From Syntrophaceae bacterium (GTDB lineage: Bacteria > Desulfobacterota > BSN033 > UBA1163), in NCBI GenBank assembly GCA_013388635.1, contig JACAEX010000048.1, forward strand, positions 1-64,000: a stretch of 64,000 nt of DNA, given 5' to 3'. Shown here in pieces: positions 41,588-50,819 of this stretch. A program made the position numbers and the translations under genes. A model generated the notes under the pieces. That model saw nothing but the letters and a program-made list of their open reading frames with translations, did not search any database and was not told where the DNA came from. The first letter of the stretch is position 1. Every line of letters starts with the position of its first letter.

Positions 41588-43210
41588 TCAATAGCCGATC
41601 GCACAGCCATCCTTTCTCCGATCGGAGGCCCCCAAGAGCACATTCTGCTCACGATCAAAGTAGATGGCCTGCCCAGCTCCGACCTGATTGACCGTTGAAA
41701 CCCCTGTAATGATCTGGTGGCCCTTTTCGGCCAGGCTCGCTCCGGTCTCTTCAGAGACGCCATCTTCGAGATAGACCTCCATGCCTCTGAGATGCCTCAC
41801 CCTCGGCGAATCCATGGCCTCCTGCAGATTCATTCCGAAATCGATCAGGTTTGTTAGAAACTGGACATGGCCCTGCGGCTGCATATCGCCGCCCATCACA
41901 CCAAAGCTGATTAAAAATTTTCCATCTTTAAAGACCATGCCCGGAATAATCGTATGCATGGGACGCTTATGGGGTTCAAGCCTGTTCAAATGTCTTGAAT
42001 CGAGGGAAAACGATTTACCTCGGTTCTGTAAAACGATCCCTGTCCCGTCCACGACGATGCCTGACCCAAAGGCTGTAAAGAGGCTGCTGACCAAGGAGAC
42101 CGCATTCCTCTCCTCATCGACAGCAGTTAAATAGACCGTTTCAGAACCCTGACCATCCAGAAAGTAGGACGGGGGTGCTGCCCGATCCCTGTCAATCCTC
42201 TCCCTCACCCTTCCCGCGTACTCCTTTGAAAGAAGACGATCCATGGGGATGGCTTCAGATTCGGGGTCGGTGATAAACCGATCCCGATCATGGAAGGCTG
42301 CCTTTTTCGCCTCGATCAGAAGGTGGAGGTATTCTGCGCTATTGTGCCTGAGGTTTGCAATATCATACCCCTCCAGGATATTGAGCATCTCCAGGGCAAC
42401 TACGCCCTGACAGTTCGGAGGCAGCTCATAGATCGTATATCCACGGTATTCGGTTGAGATGGGCTCTACCCAGGTTGTCGAATGCTCCTTGAAGTCCTTC
42501 TGAGAGAGTAAGCCCTGATGATGATCCGATGTTCGCACCATCGCATCACAGATCTCGCCCTCATAAAAAACGCCGATCCCCTCACAGGCGATTCTCTGAT
42601 AAGTGCGGCTGATGTCACGATTGATAAACCTCTCTCCAGGCTGAGGAGCCCTGCCATTGATGAGATACGTCCGCGATGCGCTCTCCGTGGAGCGGAGAAG
42701 CCTCTCAGCCTCTCTCCACTCTCCCGCAATGATTTCAGTCACAGGGAAGCCCTCTTCTGCATAGACGATCGCATCTTCAAAGACGTCCTGAAGCTTAAGG
42801 GTTCCGTACTGTTTCAGGACCTCGGCCCATCCGTGAAGGGCCCCTGGCACGGTTACCGAAAGGATCCCTGTTTCCGGTATCTTGTTCATCCCCCTCTCTC
42901 TGAACCAGTCGATCGAGGCTCGATAAGGAGAACGGCCACTTCCATTCATCCCGATCAATCGATCCTCACCCGAGAGATAGATCAGGGCAAAGGCATCTCC
43001 ACCCAGCCCGACTGAATAGGGCTCCACCACGCTCAAGACGCTCACCATGGCGATGGCCGCATCCACTGCATTTCCGCCTCTTAGAAGGGTTTTATAACCT
43101 GCTACTGTCGCAAGAGGTTGACTCGATGCCACCATCCCGTGTGTTCCCATCGAGACGGATCGCTGCGAAGCGCTCTTCCACTCCCTTTTCTGTGTATAGG
43201 TGAATCTCAT
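41588..43210 (-). CDS. gamma-glutamyltransferase-family protein
   Basis: A 540-aa Ntn-hydrolase precursor. The autoprocessing Thr nucleophile is in GSETVYLTAVD near residue 365, which would split it into large and small subunits. GNAVDAAIAMVSVLSVVEP and MGGDMQPQGHVQ are family motifs. There is no signal peptide, so it should be cytoplasmic, unlike the E. coli enzyme. Substrates may be gamma-glutamyl compounds or related amides. It is divergent from an amidase gene across about 90 bases, suggesting a shared promoter region. Confidence 0.9.
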   Translation of the reverse strand: MRFTYTQKREWKSASQRSVSMGTHGMVASSQPLATVAGYKTLLRGGNAVDAAIAMVSVLSVVEPYSVGLGGDAFALIYLSGEDRLIGMNGSGRSPYRASIDWFRERGMNKIPETGILSVTVPGALHGWAEVLKQYGTLKLQDVFEDAIVYAEEGFPVTEIIAGEWREAERLLRSTESASRTYLINGRAPQPGERFINRDISRTYQRIACEGIGVFYEGEICDAMVRTSDHHQGLLSQKDFKEHSTTWVEPISTEYRGYTIYELPPNCQGVVALEMLNILEGYDIANLRHNSAEYLHLLIEAKKAAFHDRDRFITDPESEAIPMDRLLSKEYAGRVRERIDRDRAAPPSYFLDGQGSETVYLTAVDEERNAVSLVSSLFTAFGSGIVVDGTGIVLQNRGKSFSLDSRHLNRLEPHKRPMHTIIPGMVFKDGKFLISFGVMGGDMQPQGHVQFLTNLIDFGMNLQEAMDSPRVRHLRGMEVYLEDGVSEETGASLAEKGHQIITGVSTVNQVGAGQAIYFDREQNVLLGASDRRKDGCAIGY

Positions 43211-43301
43211 CTCCTCCTCTCCGTTCCAAACGATCTTGGAAAGTCGGTCGTTGACTCCCCTGCCCTTTTTCTACTATAACATAAAACAGGAGGATAAAGA
43301 G

Positions 43302-44972
43302 ATGATAAAAAAGGAGGAGTTCAGCAGGCAAGCCTTTTTATCGATGGCAGAGGCCTTTGGTCTGGATACAAAAGATCCTCACATGGAGGAGCTCTATGCC
43401 TATGTCCAGAAGATTCTTCCAGCCCTGAAACGGGTCGAGGAACTCAACTTAAATGGCCTGGAGCCAACCACCCCGATCACCTCATCCGCTCAACTCAAGC
43501 CCGGACGGAGTCGATTGCCCGGAGAAAAGAGGAAAAGAGTGAGGATAGAAAGGGCTCCTGACAGGACTGAGGATCTCTGTTATCTCAGCGCAGCCCAGCT
43601 CGGCCGGCTGATCAAAAAGAGGGAGATATCTCCTGTAGAGGTAACAGAGGCCCATCTCTCCCGTATCAAGGCCCTGGAGCCGAAATTGAACTCTTTCATC
43701 ACATTGCTTCCTGATCAGGCCATGGCTGCCGCTCGAAAAGCAGAAAAAGAGATCCTGAGAGGAAGATGCCTTGGCCCGCTTCACGGCATTCCTTTTGGAT
43801 TGAAGGATCTGTTTTACGTTAAAGGAGTACGGAATACATCAGGGTCTAAGATATTTGACCACTTTGTCCCTGATTTTGACAGCACCATCGCGCTGAGGCT
43901 TAAAGAAGCAGGGGCCATCCTCTTAGGGAAGCTCAACCTCCACCCCCTTGCCTACGGCGTTACAGGAGAGAATGAGGAGTACGGCCATATGCATAATCCC
44001 TGGAATCCGGACCTGATCACTGGAGGGTCGAGCGGAGGTTCAGGCTCTGCGGTTGCCTCGGGTGAATGCACTTTCGCAATGGGTACGGATACAGGGGGTT
44101 CAATTCGCATCCCAGGCGCTCTGTGCGGTCTGGTCGGCCTCAAACCTACTTATGGACGTCTCAGTCGCTACGGCATTACTGTCCTGGCCTGGAGTCAGGA
44201 TCATCCAGGTCCAATGGCTCGCACAGTTGAGGATTGTGCGCTGATCTTAAATGCTGTCGCCGGATACGATCCCAATGATCCGGTCTCTGTTAAGCTTCCG
44301 GTCCCTGACTATACCAAAGCCCTCCGCAGCGACGCCAGAGGGTTAAGGGTGGGAGTGGTCAAAGAATATTTTGAATTACCTATTGAGCCCCAGGTGAAGG
44401 AATGTTCGTGGAGAGCGATGGAAAAGCTTAAGGAGCTGGGAGCGACCATCTCAGAGGTCTCGTTACCCATCTATCCCTATGCGACATCGATCGCCAGCGT
44501 CATCCAGATGGTTGAGGCCACAGCCTACCATGCGAGGTTGATCAGAGAAAACGGCCCGAGGATCTATTCGCCGGTTCGGCTGCGTCTGGAGGCAGGGATC
44601 TTCATCTCAGGTACAGACTATGTCCAGGCCGAGCGGGCAAGGACCCTCTTTTACGCCAGGAGTCATGATCTATTTAAAGGGGTCGACCTCCTCGCAGGAC
44701 CCACCCTGCCTGTTCCTGCCTTCCCGATCGGAACTTCTGAGGTGAAGATCGCAGAGAGGACGGTGAACATCATCTCACTGATGACCCAGTATACCCGGCC
44801 TTTTAATCTGAACGGCTTTCCTGCGATCACCGTGCCCTGCGGTTTCTCTGCTGAGAATCTTCCAATTGGGCTACAGCTTGTAGGACGTCCCTTTGAAGAG
44901 GAGACTGTGGTGAGGGCTGCTTATGCCTACGAGCAGGCTGCCAAATGGTACTCCCGGAGGCCTCCCATTTAA
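43302..44972 (+). CDS. amidase-signature enzyme with fused GatC-like N-terminus
   Basis: A 556-aa protein. The amidase Ser-Ser-Lys triad lies in GLKDLFYVKG, GGSSGGSGSAVASG and GTDTGGSIRIP. Residues 1-65 (including LYAYVQKILPALKRVEEL, then GLEPTTPIT) look like GatC/AtzG, a helical partner that is usually a separate chain. So this appears to be a GatC-GatA-type fusion. It would hydrolyse an amide. A role in tRNA amidation is less likely because GatB is absent. ATG 43302 follows CAGGAGGATAAAGAG. Confidence 0.88.
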   Translation: MIKKEEFSRQAFLSMAEAFGLDTKDPHMEELYAYVQKILPALKRVEELNLNGLEPTTPITSSAQLKPGRSRLPGEKRKRVRIERAPDRTEDLCYLSAAQLGRLIKKREISPVEVTEAHLSRIKALEPKLNSFITLLPDQAMAAARKAEKEILRGRCLGPLHGIPFGLKDLFYVKGVRNTSGSKIFDHFVPDFDSTIALRLKEAGAILLGKLNLHPLAYGVTGENEEYGHMHNPWNPDLITGGSSGGSGSAVASGECTFAMGTDTGGSIRIPGALCGLVGLKPTYGRLSRYGITVLAWSQDHPGPMARTVEDCALILNAVAGYDPNDPVSVKLPVPDYTKALRSDARGLRVGVVKEYFELPIEPQVKECSWRAMEKLKELGATISEVSLPIYPYATSIASVIQMVEATAYHARLIRENGPRIYSPVRLRLEAGIFISGTDYVQAERARTLFYARSHDLFKGVDLLAGPTLPVPAFPIGTSEVKIAERTVNIISLMTQYTRPFNLNGFPAITVPCGFSAENLPIGLQLVGRPFEEETVVRAAYAYEQAAKWYSRRPPI

Positions 44973-44984
44973 CATAGGATATCC

Positions 44985-45443
44985 TCAAAGCCTCTCGTTC
45001 ATCTGATCAGGGTGGTCCTTTAGCCAGCGGAGATAGGCATCTTTGACTCTCTGTAGGTCTCCTAATTGATCCTTGCAGATTTTATATAGTTCTTCTTCGC
45101 CTATCTCATGATAAAAATGGATCAGACGATTGCGATATCCTGCCAATATCCTTAAGAGTTCGGCCTCCGAAGCGGACAATAAACCAAGCTCGCCAAGCCT
45201 TCGGGCTATCTCTTTGTACTCGCTGACTCCTGTGGCAAACCGCTTGGCCAAGATATGCCTTCCTATATCCAACAAGGCCTCGAGACTTCTCCTCAGGCAT
45301 GACTCAGCAGCCCAGACATTTCGCCTATCCTTTATAAAGTCTTGAAAGGTTCCCATGGGTAAAGATCGTATCTCCCCGATCATTCTTTCCACTATGGCCA
45401 GACGATCTCCAACTATTTTTTTAGAGATTAACCCAGGGGTCAT
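44985..45443 (-). CDS. hepT: HepT-like toxin (DUF86, HEPN ribonuclease)
   Basis: A 152-aa all-helical HEPN protein. The RNase motif Rx4HxY reads RNRLIHFY (about 108-115). Family members are RNases that are held inactive by AMP or poly-AMP added to the Tyr by the partner nucleotidyltransferase MntA. It overlaps the upstream MntA gene by four bases. The pair is a complete type VII-like toxin-antitoxin module. Confidence 0.85.
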   Translation of the reverse strand: MTPGLISKKIVGDRLAIVERMIGEIRSLPMGTFQDFIKDRRNVWAAESCLRRSLEALLDIGRHILAKRFATGVSEYKEIARRLGELGLLSASEAELLRILAGYRNRLIHFYHEIGEEELYKICKDQLGDLQRVKDAYLRWLKDHPDQMNERL

Positions 45444-45865
45444 CCCTCCTCCTTGAAAATCAGTCGCTCCCTTTCCTTCTCCAATGGGATCAGGTCCCCT
45501 GCCCGTCTGAGGATATAAAGTTCGTATTCATCAGCCTGATCCTCATCCCTGGCAAAGAGCCTTTCGCCACGAACGATGTCCGCAGCCAGAAAAGGATCTG
45601 CCTCAGGAAAGGTTACGAGATCCACTCTGTTCACACCTAAAAGGTCCTCAAGCCGGATGGCTAAGAGAACCTTTTCACGGACGCCAAGCCCTCTCCCAGG
45701 GATCAGTTTGATCCCGAGGTCCGCATCAGAAGGACCCGGAGAAATCGCGGATTCCTCGTTCAACAGAAACGCCGCCACCTCCTTCGAACGGCTTCCAAAA
45801 ACATAGAGAATATCTATCCCAAATTCTTTGCAGAGATTCTGCATCAAATCTCTTTTACTCCCCAT
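45440..45865 (-). CDS. mntA: MntA-like minimal nucleotidyltransferase antitoxin
   Basis: A 141-aa nucleotidyltransferase. The active-site Ser follows FGSRSK and the acidic pair is SDADLG, with a third Asp in RVDLVTF. The stretch between GS and DxD is longer than usual. It would add AMP to the HepT toxin. The start ATG 45865 with AAGAGGTGGG upstream is preferred to GTG 45898. Confidence 0.82.
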   Translation of the reverse strand: MGSKRDLMQNLCKEFGIDILYVFGSRSKEVAAFLLNEESAISPGPSDADLGIKLIPGRGLGVREKVLLAIRLEDLLGVNRVDLVTFPEADPFLAADIVRGERLFARDEDQADEYELYILRRAGDLIPLEKERERLIFKEEG

Positions 45866-46082
45866 GCCATCCCACCTCTTCAGGACCTGAGCGAACACGG
45901 AGTTTATTTAATTTACGTGTAACATAACAAAATCGTGCAAGTCAAACCCTCTGCTTAATCTCAATAGACCTCTCCAGACCGAGGCCCGTGGCTTTCTCTG
46001 AAGGCTGTAAGCCCGTATCAAAGCAGCACCGAAGCCAGCCCGGAATTGTTTGAAGACCATAAATGTGCTAAATTAACCGTTG

Positions 46083-47414
46083 ATGAAAAAGATCCTCCCT
46101 TCTCACGGGATTGCCGGGATCATCCTTCTGATCCTCTCTGAAATCCTGCACTTCAAGAAGGTCGACCCCTTTTACAGTTGGTTTTACTGCTTTGCCTGGT
46201 GGTCATATATCCTCACGATCGATGCCGTCATCTACCGTTTAAAAGGAAACTCCCTCATCCTCAGTCGAACCAGAGAATTTCTGCTGATGATCCCCTGGTC
46301 GATCTTCATCTGGCTCATCTTCGAAGCGGCCAATCTCTCCCTAAAAAACTGGTACTATATCAACCTTCCCCGCTCCATCGTCGAGCGATGGTCAGGCTAT
46401 GCCATTGCCTATGGAACCGTTCTTCCCGGAATATTCGAGACCACTGAATTCTTGGAGACCATCGTGGCCTTTAAGGGATCGAGGATGAAGAGGACCTTGA
46501 TCTCTCAGGAAGGACATGGGGTCTTCATCATGTTAGGAGTGGTCTGCCTTGTCTCCTCTCTCCTGATCCCGAAATATTTCTTTCCTCTGATCTGGGTCGG
46601 GTTCATCTTCATCCTGGAGCCATTGAACTATCGGTTTGGCGGAAGGTCTCTGCTCAGGGATTTGGAAGAGGGAAATCTGAGAAAAATTTATCTCCTCCTC
46701 ACCGCTGGATTGATCTGTGGGTTTCTGTGGGAATTTTGGAATTTCTGGGCTCATTCAAAATGGGTCTACACCGTCCCCTTCTTTGAAGAGATCAAAGGAT
46801 TTGAAATGCCCGCCCTCGGTTTTCTCGGATTTCCTCCCTTCGCTGTTCAGGTCTACGTCATGTACAACTTCATCTCCCTCTTCCGGTTTGGAAGGGGCTG
46901 GGAGGAATCGACCTATCGTCTCCATCCCGAAAAAAAGACAAGACCCCTTACCCGGATCTTAACGGCCATCCTGATCGGAAGTTTCTCCGTTCTCGTTTTT
47001 AGGGCGATCGATCTCAAAACGGTCGATTCGTATGAGGTCCGCCTCCATGATGCCTACTGGATCGAGCCCCACTACCGAAAGGAGCTGCCAAAGGTAGGGA
47101 TCACCAATTTAGATGATCTGATCCTGAGAACGAGAGATAAAAGGGAGAGGGATGAGCTGGCGCTCCGCCTCCTCGTCCCCAAAGAAAAACTGATCTGCTG
47201 GATTGAAAAGGCTCGACTGGTTCAGTTAAAAGGAATGGGGGTTGAGAATCTCCGGTTGTTGGAAAAGATGGGCATTCATTCGGTTTCAGCCCTTGCGGCT
47301 GAGAATCCGGAAAAACTCCATAAAAGCATGGAGGAGTTTTTGCAAGGAGAGGTCATCCCGGAGAAAGCAAAGATCAGGATCTGGATTAAAGAGGCAAGAA
47401 AAGTTCGGAGTTAA
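46083..47414 (+). CDS. polytopic membrane protein with C-terminal DUF4332-like HhH domain
   Basis: A 443-aa protein. Roughly eight to nine transmembrane helices (about 8-300) are rich in Trp and Phe. The soluble C-terminus (about 325-443) resembles DUF4332, a double helix-hairpin-helix unit (VGITNLDDLILRTRDK, then MGVENLRLLEKMGIHSVSAL). The combination of a membrane region with a DNA/RNA-style HhH module is not explained. The start is ATG 46083. It is followed by two plus-strand genes that may form an operon. Confidence 0.72.
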   Translation: MKKILPSHGIAGIILLILSEILHFKKVDPFYSWFYCFAWWSYILTIDAVIYRLKGNSLILSRTREFLLMIPWSIFIWLIFEAANLSLKNWYYINLPRSIVERWSGYAIAYGTVLPGIFETTEFLETIVAFKGSRMKRTLISQEGHGVFIMLGVVCLVSSLLIPKYFFPLIWVGFIFILEPLNYRFGGRSLLRDLEEGNLRKIYLLLTAGLICGFLWEFWNFWAHSKWVYTVPFFEEIKGFEMPALGFLGFPPFAVQVYVMYNFISLFRFGRGWEESTYRLHPEKKTRPLTRILTAILIGSFSVLVFRAIDLKTVDSYEVRLHDAYWIEPHYRKELPKVGITNLDDLILRTRDKRERDELALRLLVPKEKLICWIEKARLVQLKGMGVENLRLLEKMGIHSVSALAAENPEKLHKSMEEFLQGEVIPEKAKIRIWIKEARKVRS

Positions 47415-47481
47415 ACGTCTCCGCCTTCAAGTTTATGGTTCATTGTTCATAGTCCATTGTCCATTGTCAGCGGGGCAAAGA

Positions 47482-48276
47482 ATGAGATACGGAGCGATGA
47501 ATTTTCCGATCAAACCTCTTCTGAAGGAGATAGAAGAGATCGGAGAGATGGGTTTCGATTATGTGGAGCTGACATTCGACCCCCCTGAAGCGATTCCTCA
47601 AAGAGTACTGGCTCAAAAAAAACAGATCCTCGATCTCCTTCATCGCTACCGGATGGGGATCGTCGGACACCTTCCCACCTTTCTCTGGACATCCGACCTC
47701 TATGAAAGTTTGAGAAGGGTCTCCGTCCAGGAAACCCTGGATGCCCTCGATGCCGGGTCCGAGCTGGGGATCGAAAAGTTTGTCCTTCATCCCGGTTACA
47801 TCACCGGTCTGGGCAAATTCCTCATGGACAGGGCAAAGGGTTACGGAATGGCATCGATTGAGACCGTTCAGAAGAAAGCCACGTCTCTTGGGATCACCCT
47901 CTGTATCGAAAACATCTTTCCCCAGGCACATTTTCTCTCCAGCCCACACGAATTTCAGGAGGTCTTTCAATCCTTTCCCGACCTCCGCCTCACCCTGGAT
48001 ATCGGTCATGCCAATCTCGGAGGGGGGAAGAATAAGTCCTCGGAGTTCATCCATCAGTATGGTCATCGGATCAGCCACGTCCACGCCAATGACAACTTCG
48101 GAAAGGAGGACAACCATCTTCCCATCGGTGCCGGAATCATCGACTTTGAAAAGATTCTTAGCGAACTCAAAGAGGCCAGATATGACGAGACCCTCACCCT
48201 CGAAGTCTTCTCCAAGGACAGGGATTACCTCAAGATCAGCAAAGAGAAGATAAAACGGATATGGGAGGCCCTGTGA
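47482..48276 (+). CDS. xylose-isomerase-like TIM-barrel protein (sugar phosphate isomerase/epimerase)
   Basis: A 264-aa TIM barrel of the AP endonuclease 2/xylose isomerase clan. Divalent metal ligands are Glu in CIENIF, Asp/His in LDIGHANLG, His in HVHANDN and Glu in LEVFS. It may isomerise or epimerise a sugar phosphate or act as a nuclease; substrate unknown. The start ATG 47482 follows CGGGGCAAAGA, which is a weak RBS. It overlaps the PrsW-like gene by 16 bases. Confidence 0.8.
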   Translation: MRYGAMNFPIKPLLKEIEEIGEMGFDYVELTFDPPEAIPQRVLAQKKQILDLLHRYRMGIVGHLPTFLWTSDLYESLRRVSVQETLDALDAGSELGIEKFVLHPGYITGLGKFLMDRAKGYGMASIETVQKKATSLGITLCIENIFPQAHFLSSPHEFQEVFQSFPDLRLTLDIGHANLGGGKNKSSEFIHQYGHRISHVHANDNFGKEDNHLPIGAGIIDFEKILSELKEARYDETLTLEVFSKDRDYLKISKEKIKRIWEAL

Positions 48277-49079
48277 TCCTCGCCCTCGCCTTCTCCCTTC
48301 TGGTCGCCCTCTTCTGGCTCAAGAAGTTTAGAAAGATGGATAAGTTTGAAAAAGAGCCCGAGCGCTCCGTCTACAAGGCCTTCTTTGCCGGAGTGCTGGG
48401 GACCGTCCCCTCAGTCATCCTGGAGGCGCCGTTTCTGGTGGGATTCCCTTCTCAATCTCCCAATCTCGAAGGCCTCTTCCTTCCTTTTTTGTGGATTGCC
48501 ATGGTGGAGGAGTTCTTCAAATATGCTGCCGTGAGGCTGACGGTCTACCGCTCCCATGAATTTAATGAGGTGATGGACGGCATGATCTACATGATCTCTG
48601 CGGCATTGGGTTTTGCAGCGACTGAGAATGTGGGATATATGGTCGGGTTTGGGTTCTCTGTGGGACTCCTTCGGGCCGTCCTCTCCTACCTCGGCCATGT
48701 CTCTTTCTCTGCCATCCTCGGTTATTACCTGGCAAAGTCAAAACTTGAGAGTCGGGGAGATTGGCTCTGGATCGGTTTTGCATTGGCCATCTCCCTTCAC
48801 TGGCTTTACAACTCCTTTCTCGTGATCGGGACGGTAAAGAGATCGGGAGGCCTTCTTCTCCTTGGCCTGATGGTCTGGGTCTTTGCCCTGGTCTTCACCT
48901 TCGTCCTTCTGAAAAGGGCACAGGCAGTCTCCCCTTTCCGCGCCACCCATATCCTTCCAAAGAGGCTGACCAGATTGTGCCAGTCCTGTGGGAAGACGGT
49001 CTCCTCCCGGGCTCTCATCTGCCACCACTGTGGAGAACCGCTGGCTATCGATGAGGAAGAGATCACTCTGAGAGCTTGA
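48261..49079 (+). CDS. PrsW-family intramembrane protease with C-terminal zinc ribbon
   Basis: A 272-aa membrane protein with about seven helices. The glutamic-type or metallo motif EEFFKYAAVR (EExxK) lies near residue 76. FNEVMDGMIYMISAALGFAATEN and HVSFSAILGY/HWLYNSF supply the other conserved positions. PrsW cleaves anti-sigma factors in Bacillus. The added C-terminal CQSC...CHHCG zinc ribbon (about 234-252) is not part of the usual family. Its 3' end overlaps the convergent ABC-2 permease by 17 bases. Confidence 0.82.
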   Translation: MGGPVILALAFSLLVALFWLKKFRKMDKFEKEPERSVYKAFFAGVLGTVPSVILEAPFLVGFPSQSPNLEGLFLPFLWIAMVEEFFKYAAVRLTVYRSHEFNEVMDGMIYMISAALGFAATENVGYMVGFGFSVGLLRAVLSYLGHVSFSAILGYYLAKSKLESRGDWLWIGFALAISLHWLYNSFLVIGTVKRSGGLLLLGLMVWVFALVFTFVLLKRAQAVSPFRATHILPKRLTRLCQSCGKTVSSRALICHHCGEPLAIDEEEITLRA

Positions 49080-49866
49080 TCAGCACCCCCGTTCTTCTTG
49101 CGTGATGAAGCACTGCCTTGAACGCCACCATCTCGATCAGCAGATAGAGACCGCTTAAACCGAACCCCCAGCCCAATAGGTTCCTGTATCCGCTCTCAAA
49201 CCCGTAGAAGGATCGAAAGTATTCCAAAAAGAAGGTGAGAGGGATTGCCTGGGCGATCTCCGGGAGTGGGAATGGCAGGATGGAGATGGGATAGTACACC
49301 CCGCAGATCAGGACCATCAGACTGACCAGGGACCAGGCTGCCACCTCTGCCTTATATCCAAAAAGCAGAACCAGAATACAGACGCTCATCCCGATGAGAA
49401 CGGAGACTAAGAAAAGACCGAGAAGAAAGAGGACCAGAGGACCAATGCCTGGCCGCAGAAAGTCAAAGCCGAAGGCAAAGACGCTGAAGATAGAGAGCAG
49501 GAGAAAGACAAGAAAGGACCTGAAGACACCGATCAACCACGATCCTAAGATCAGCTGGAAAGAATGGACCGGAGCGATGAAGGTATGTTTGATCGACTTC
49601 GACCAGAGGTCATAGAGAAGGGCATAGGCCACATCGATCTGGCAGACCTGGATCACGCTCATCGAGATCACCCCGATCAGGATGAACCCAGACATGTCGG
49701 CATCCAGCTGAAGAAAGACGGTCAGAAGTCCGACGGAGAAGAGGCCGACCACAGGCCAGAACAGGATTTCGAAGAGGGTGAAGACATTCCGCTTCGTGAT
49801 GATCCAGTTCTTAAATACGAAGGCCCATATCTGAATCAGTGCCCTTTGCAAATTCGATGAAGACAT
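49063..49866 (-). CDS. ABC-2-type transport permease
   Basis: A 267-aa inner-membrane protein with six helices typical of ABC-2 exporters of the DrrB/NodJ class. It begins within the ATPase gene (56-base overlap) and is probably translated with it. The exported molecule is unknown; the family handles lipids, polysaccharides, drugs or ions. The 3' end overlaps the PrsW-like gene. Confidence 0.85.
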   Translation of the reverse strand: MSSSNLQRALIQIWAFVFKNWIITKRNVFTLFEILFWPVVGLFSVGLLTVFLQLDADMSGFILIGVISMSVIQVCQIDVAYALLYDLWSKSIKHTFIAPVHSFQLILGSWLIGVFRSFLVFLLLSIFSVFAFGFDFLRPGIGPLVLFLLGLFLVSVLIGMSVCILVLLFGYKAEVAAWSLVSLMVLICGVYYPISILPFPLPEIAQAIPLTFFLEYFRSFYGFESGYRNLLGWGFGLSGLYLLIEMVAFKAVLHHARRTGVLIKLSE

Positions 49867-50782
49867 CTTCCAGATCTGTCTGCCCTAAGGAGACCCTTTT
49901 GATTTGAGCCCCGCCCTGGGAAATGATAGCGATCAAACTGGCCAACCGACTCTCCCCTTCATCCACAATGATCTCACAGAGGTCGCCCGAGATCGAACAG
50001 TTGATCACACCTTCAGCCCGAATGATCTGATCGCAGGAGATCGGCCCGTTAAACTCAATCCTTACCACATCTCCGATCCGGACCATGCGCTTCAGGGCTC
50101 CCGCGCTCCCCAGAGCCACGATCTCGCCCTCTTTTAAAAAAGCGATCCGGTCACAGAGAGATTCCGCCTCTCTCATATTATGGGTGGTGAGAAGGATGGT
50201 CATTCCATTCTCTCTCTGAGCCGACCGAATCTTTTCCCGGATTCTGACAGAGACTTCTGGATCAAGACCGACCGTGGGTTCATCTAAGAAGAGCATCTGG
50301 GGATCGTTGAGCATCGATTTCGCCAGGGAAAGCCGCTGTTTCATACCGGTAGAAAGCCGGTCAAAAGGAACATGCTCATGCCCCTTCAGGTCAAAAAACT
50401 CGATCAGGGCCTTCACCTTCTCCTCCCGGGCCTTTCCGGTGAGACCGTAAAGCATTCCGTAAAAATGGAGATTCTCACGGACGCTCAGGCTCCAGAGAAA
50501 GTTTGCATTCCCGCTCGAGATGTTCACCTTCTCCCTGATCCGATGTCCGTCCCTGAGACCATCGATCCCGAGGATCTCGACCTTACCTCGATCGGGGAAA
50601 AGCAATGTCGAAAGAATGGAAAGCAGAGTCGTCTTCCCTGCACCGTTCGGACCAAGGATGCCGAAGATCTCCCCCTGTTCAACCTGGAGGTCAACCCCCT
50701 TGAGGACTTCCTTCCTCCTCTGACCCCACCATCCCGACCGAAAGCTCTTGTATATCCCCTCTGCCCTGATCGCCAATGCCAT
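49811..50782 (-). CDS. ABC-2 exporter ATPase
   Basis: A 323-aa ATPase (DrrA/CcmA type). Walker A is GPNGAGKTT, the signature is LSTGMKQRLSLAK, and Walker B is MLFLDEPTVGLD with the H-loop in LLTTHNM. The C-terminal about 100 residues are the DUF4162-like extension. ATG 50782 is preferred to TTG 50803. It partners with the permease that overlaps its 3' end. Confidence 0.9.
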   Translation of the reverse strand: MALAIRAEGIYKSFRSGWWGQRRKEVLKGVDLQVEQGEIFGILGPNGAGKTTLLSILSTLLFPDRGKVEILGIDGLRDGHRIREKVNISSGNANFLWSLSVRENLHFYGMLYGLTGKAREEKVKALIEFFDLKGHEHVPFDRLSTGMKQRLSLAKSMLNDPQMLFLDEPTVGLDPEVSVRIREKIRSAQRENGMTILLTTHNMREAESLCDRIAFLKEGEIVALGSAGALKRMVRIGDVVRIEFNGPISCDQIIRAEGVINCSISGDLCEIIVDEGESRLASLIAIISQGGAQIKRVSLGQTDLEDVFIEFAKGTDSDMGLRI

Positions 50783-50819
50783 ATCACTCAGATCACGTCT
50801 CAATAACCGATTTTGAGTT

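Noticed and set aside
47242..47481. Upstream extension of the xylose-isomerase-like gene
   Set aside because: It overlaps the DUF4332 gene and the family N-terminus begins at ATG 47482.
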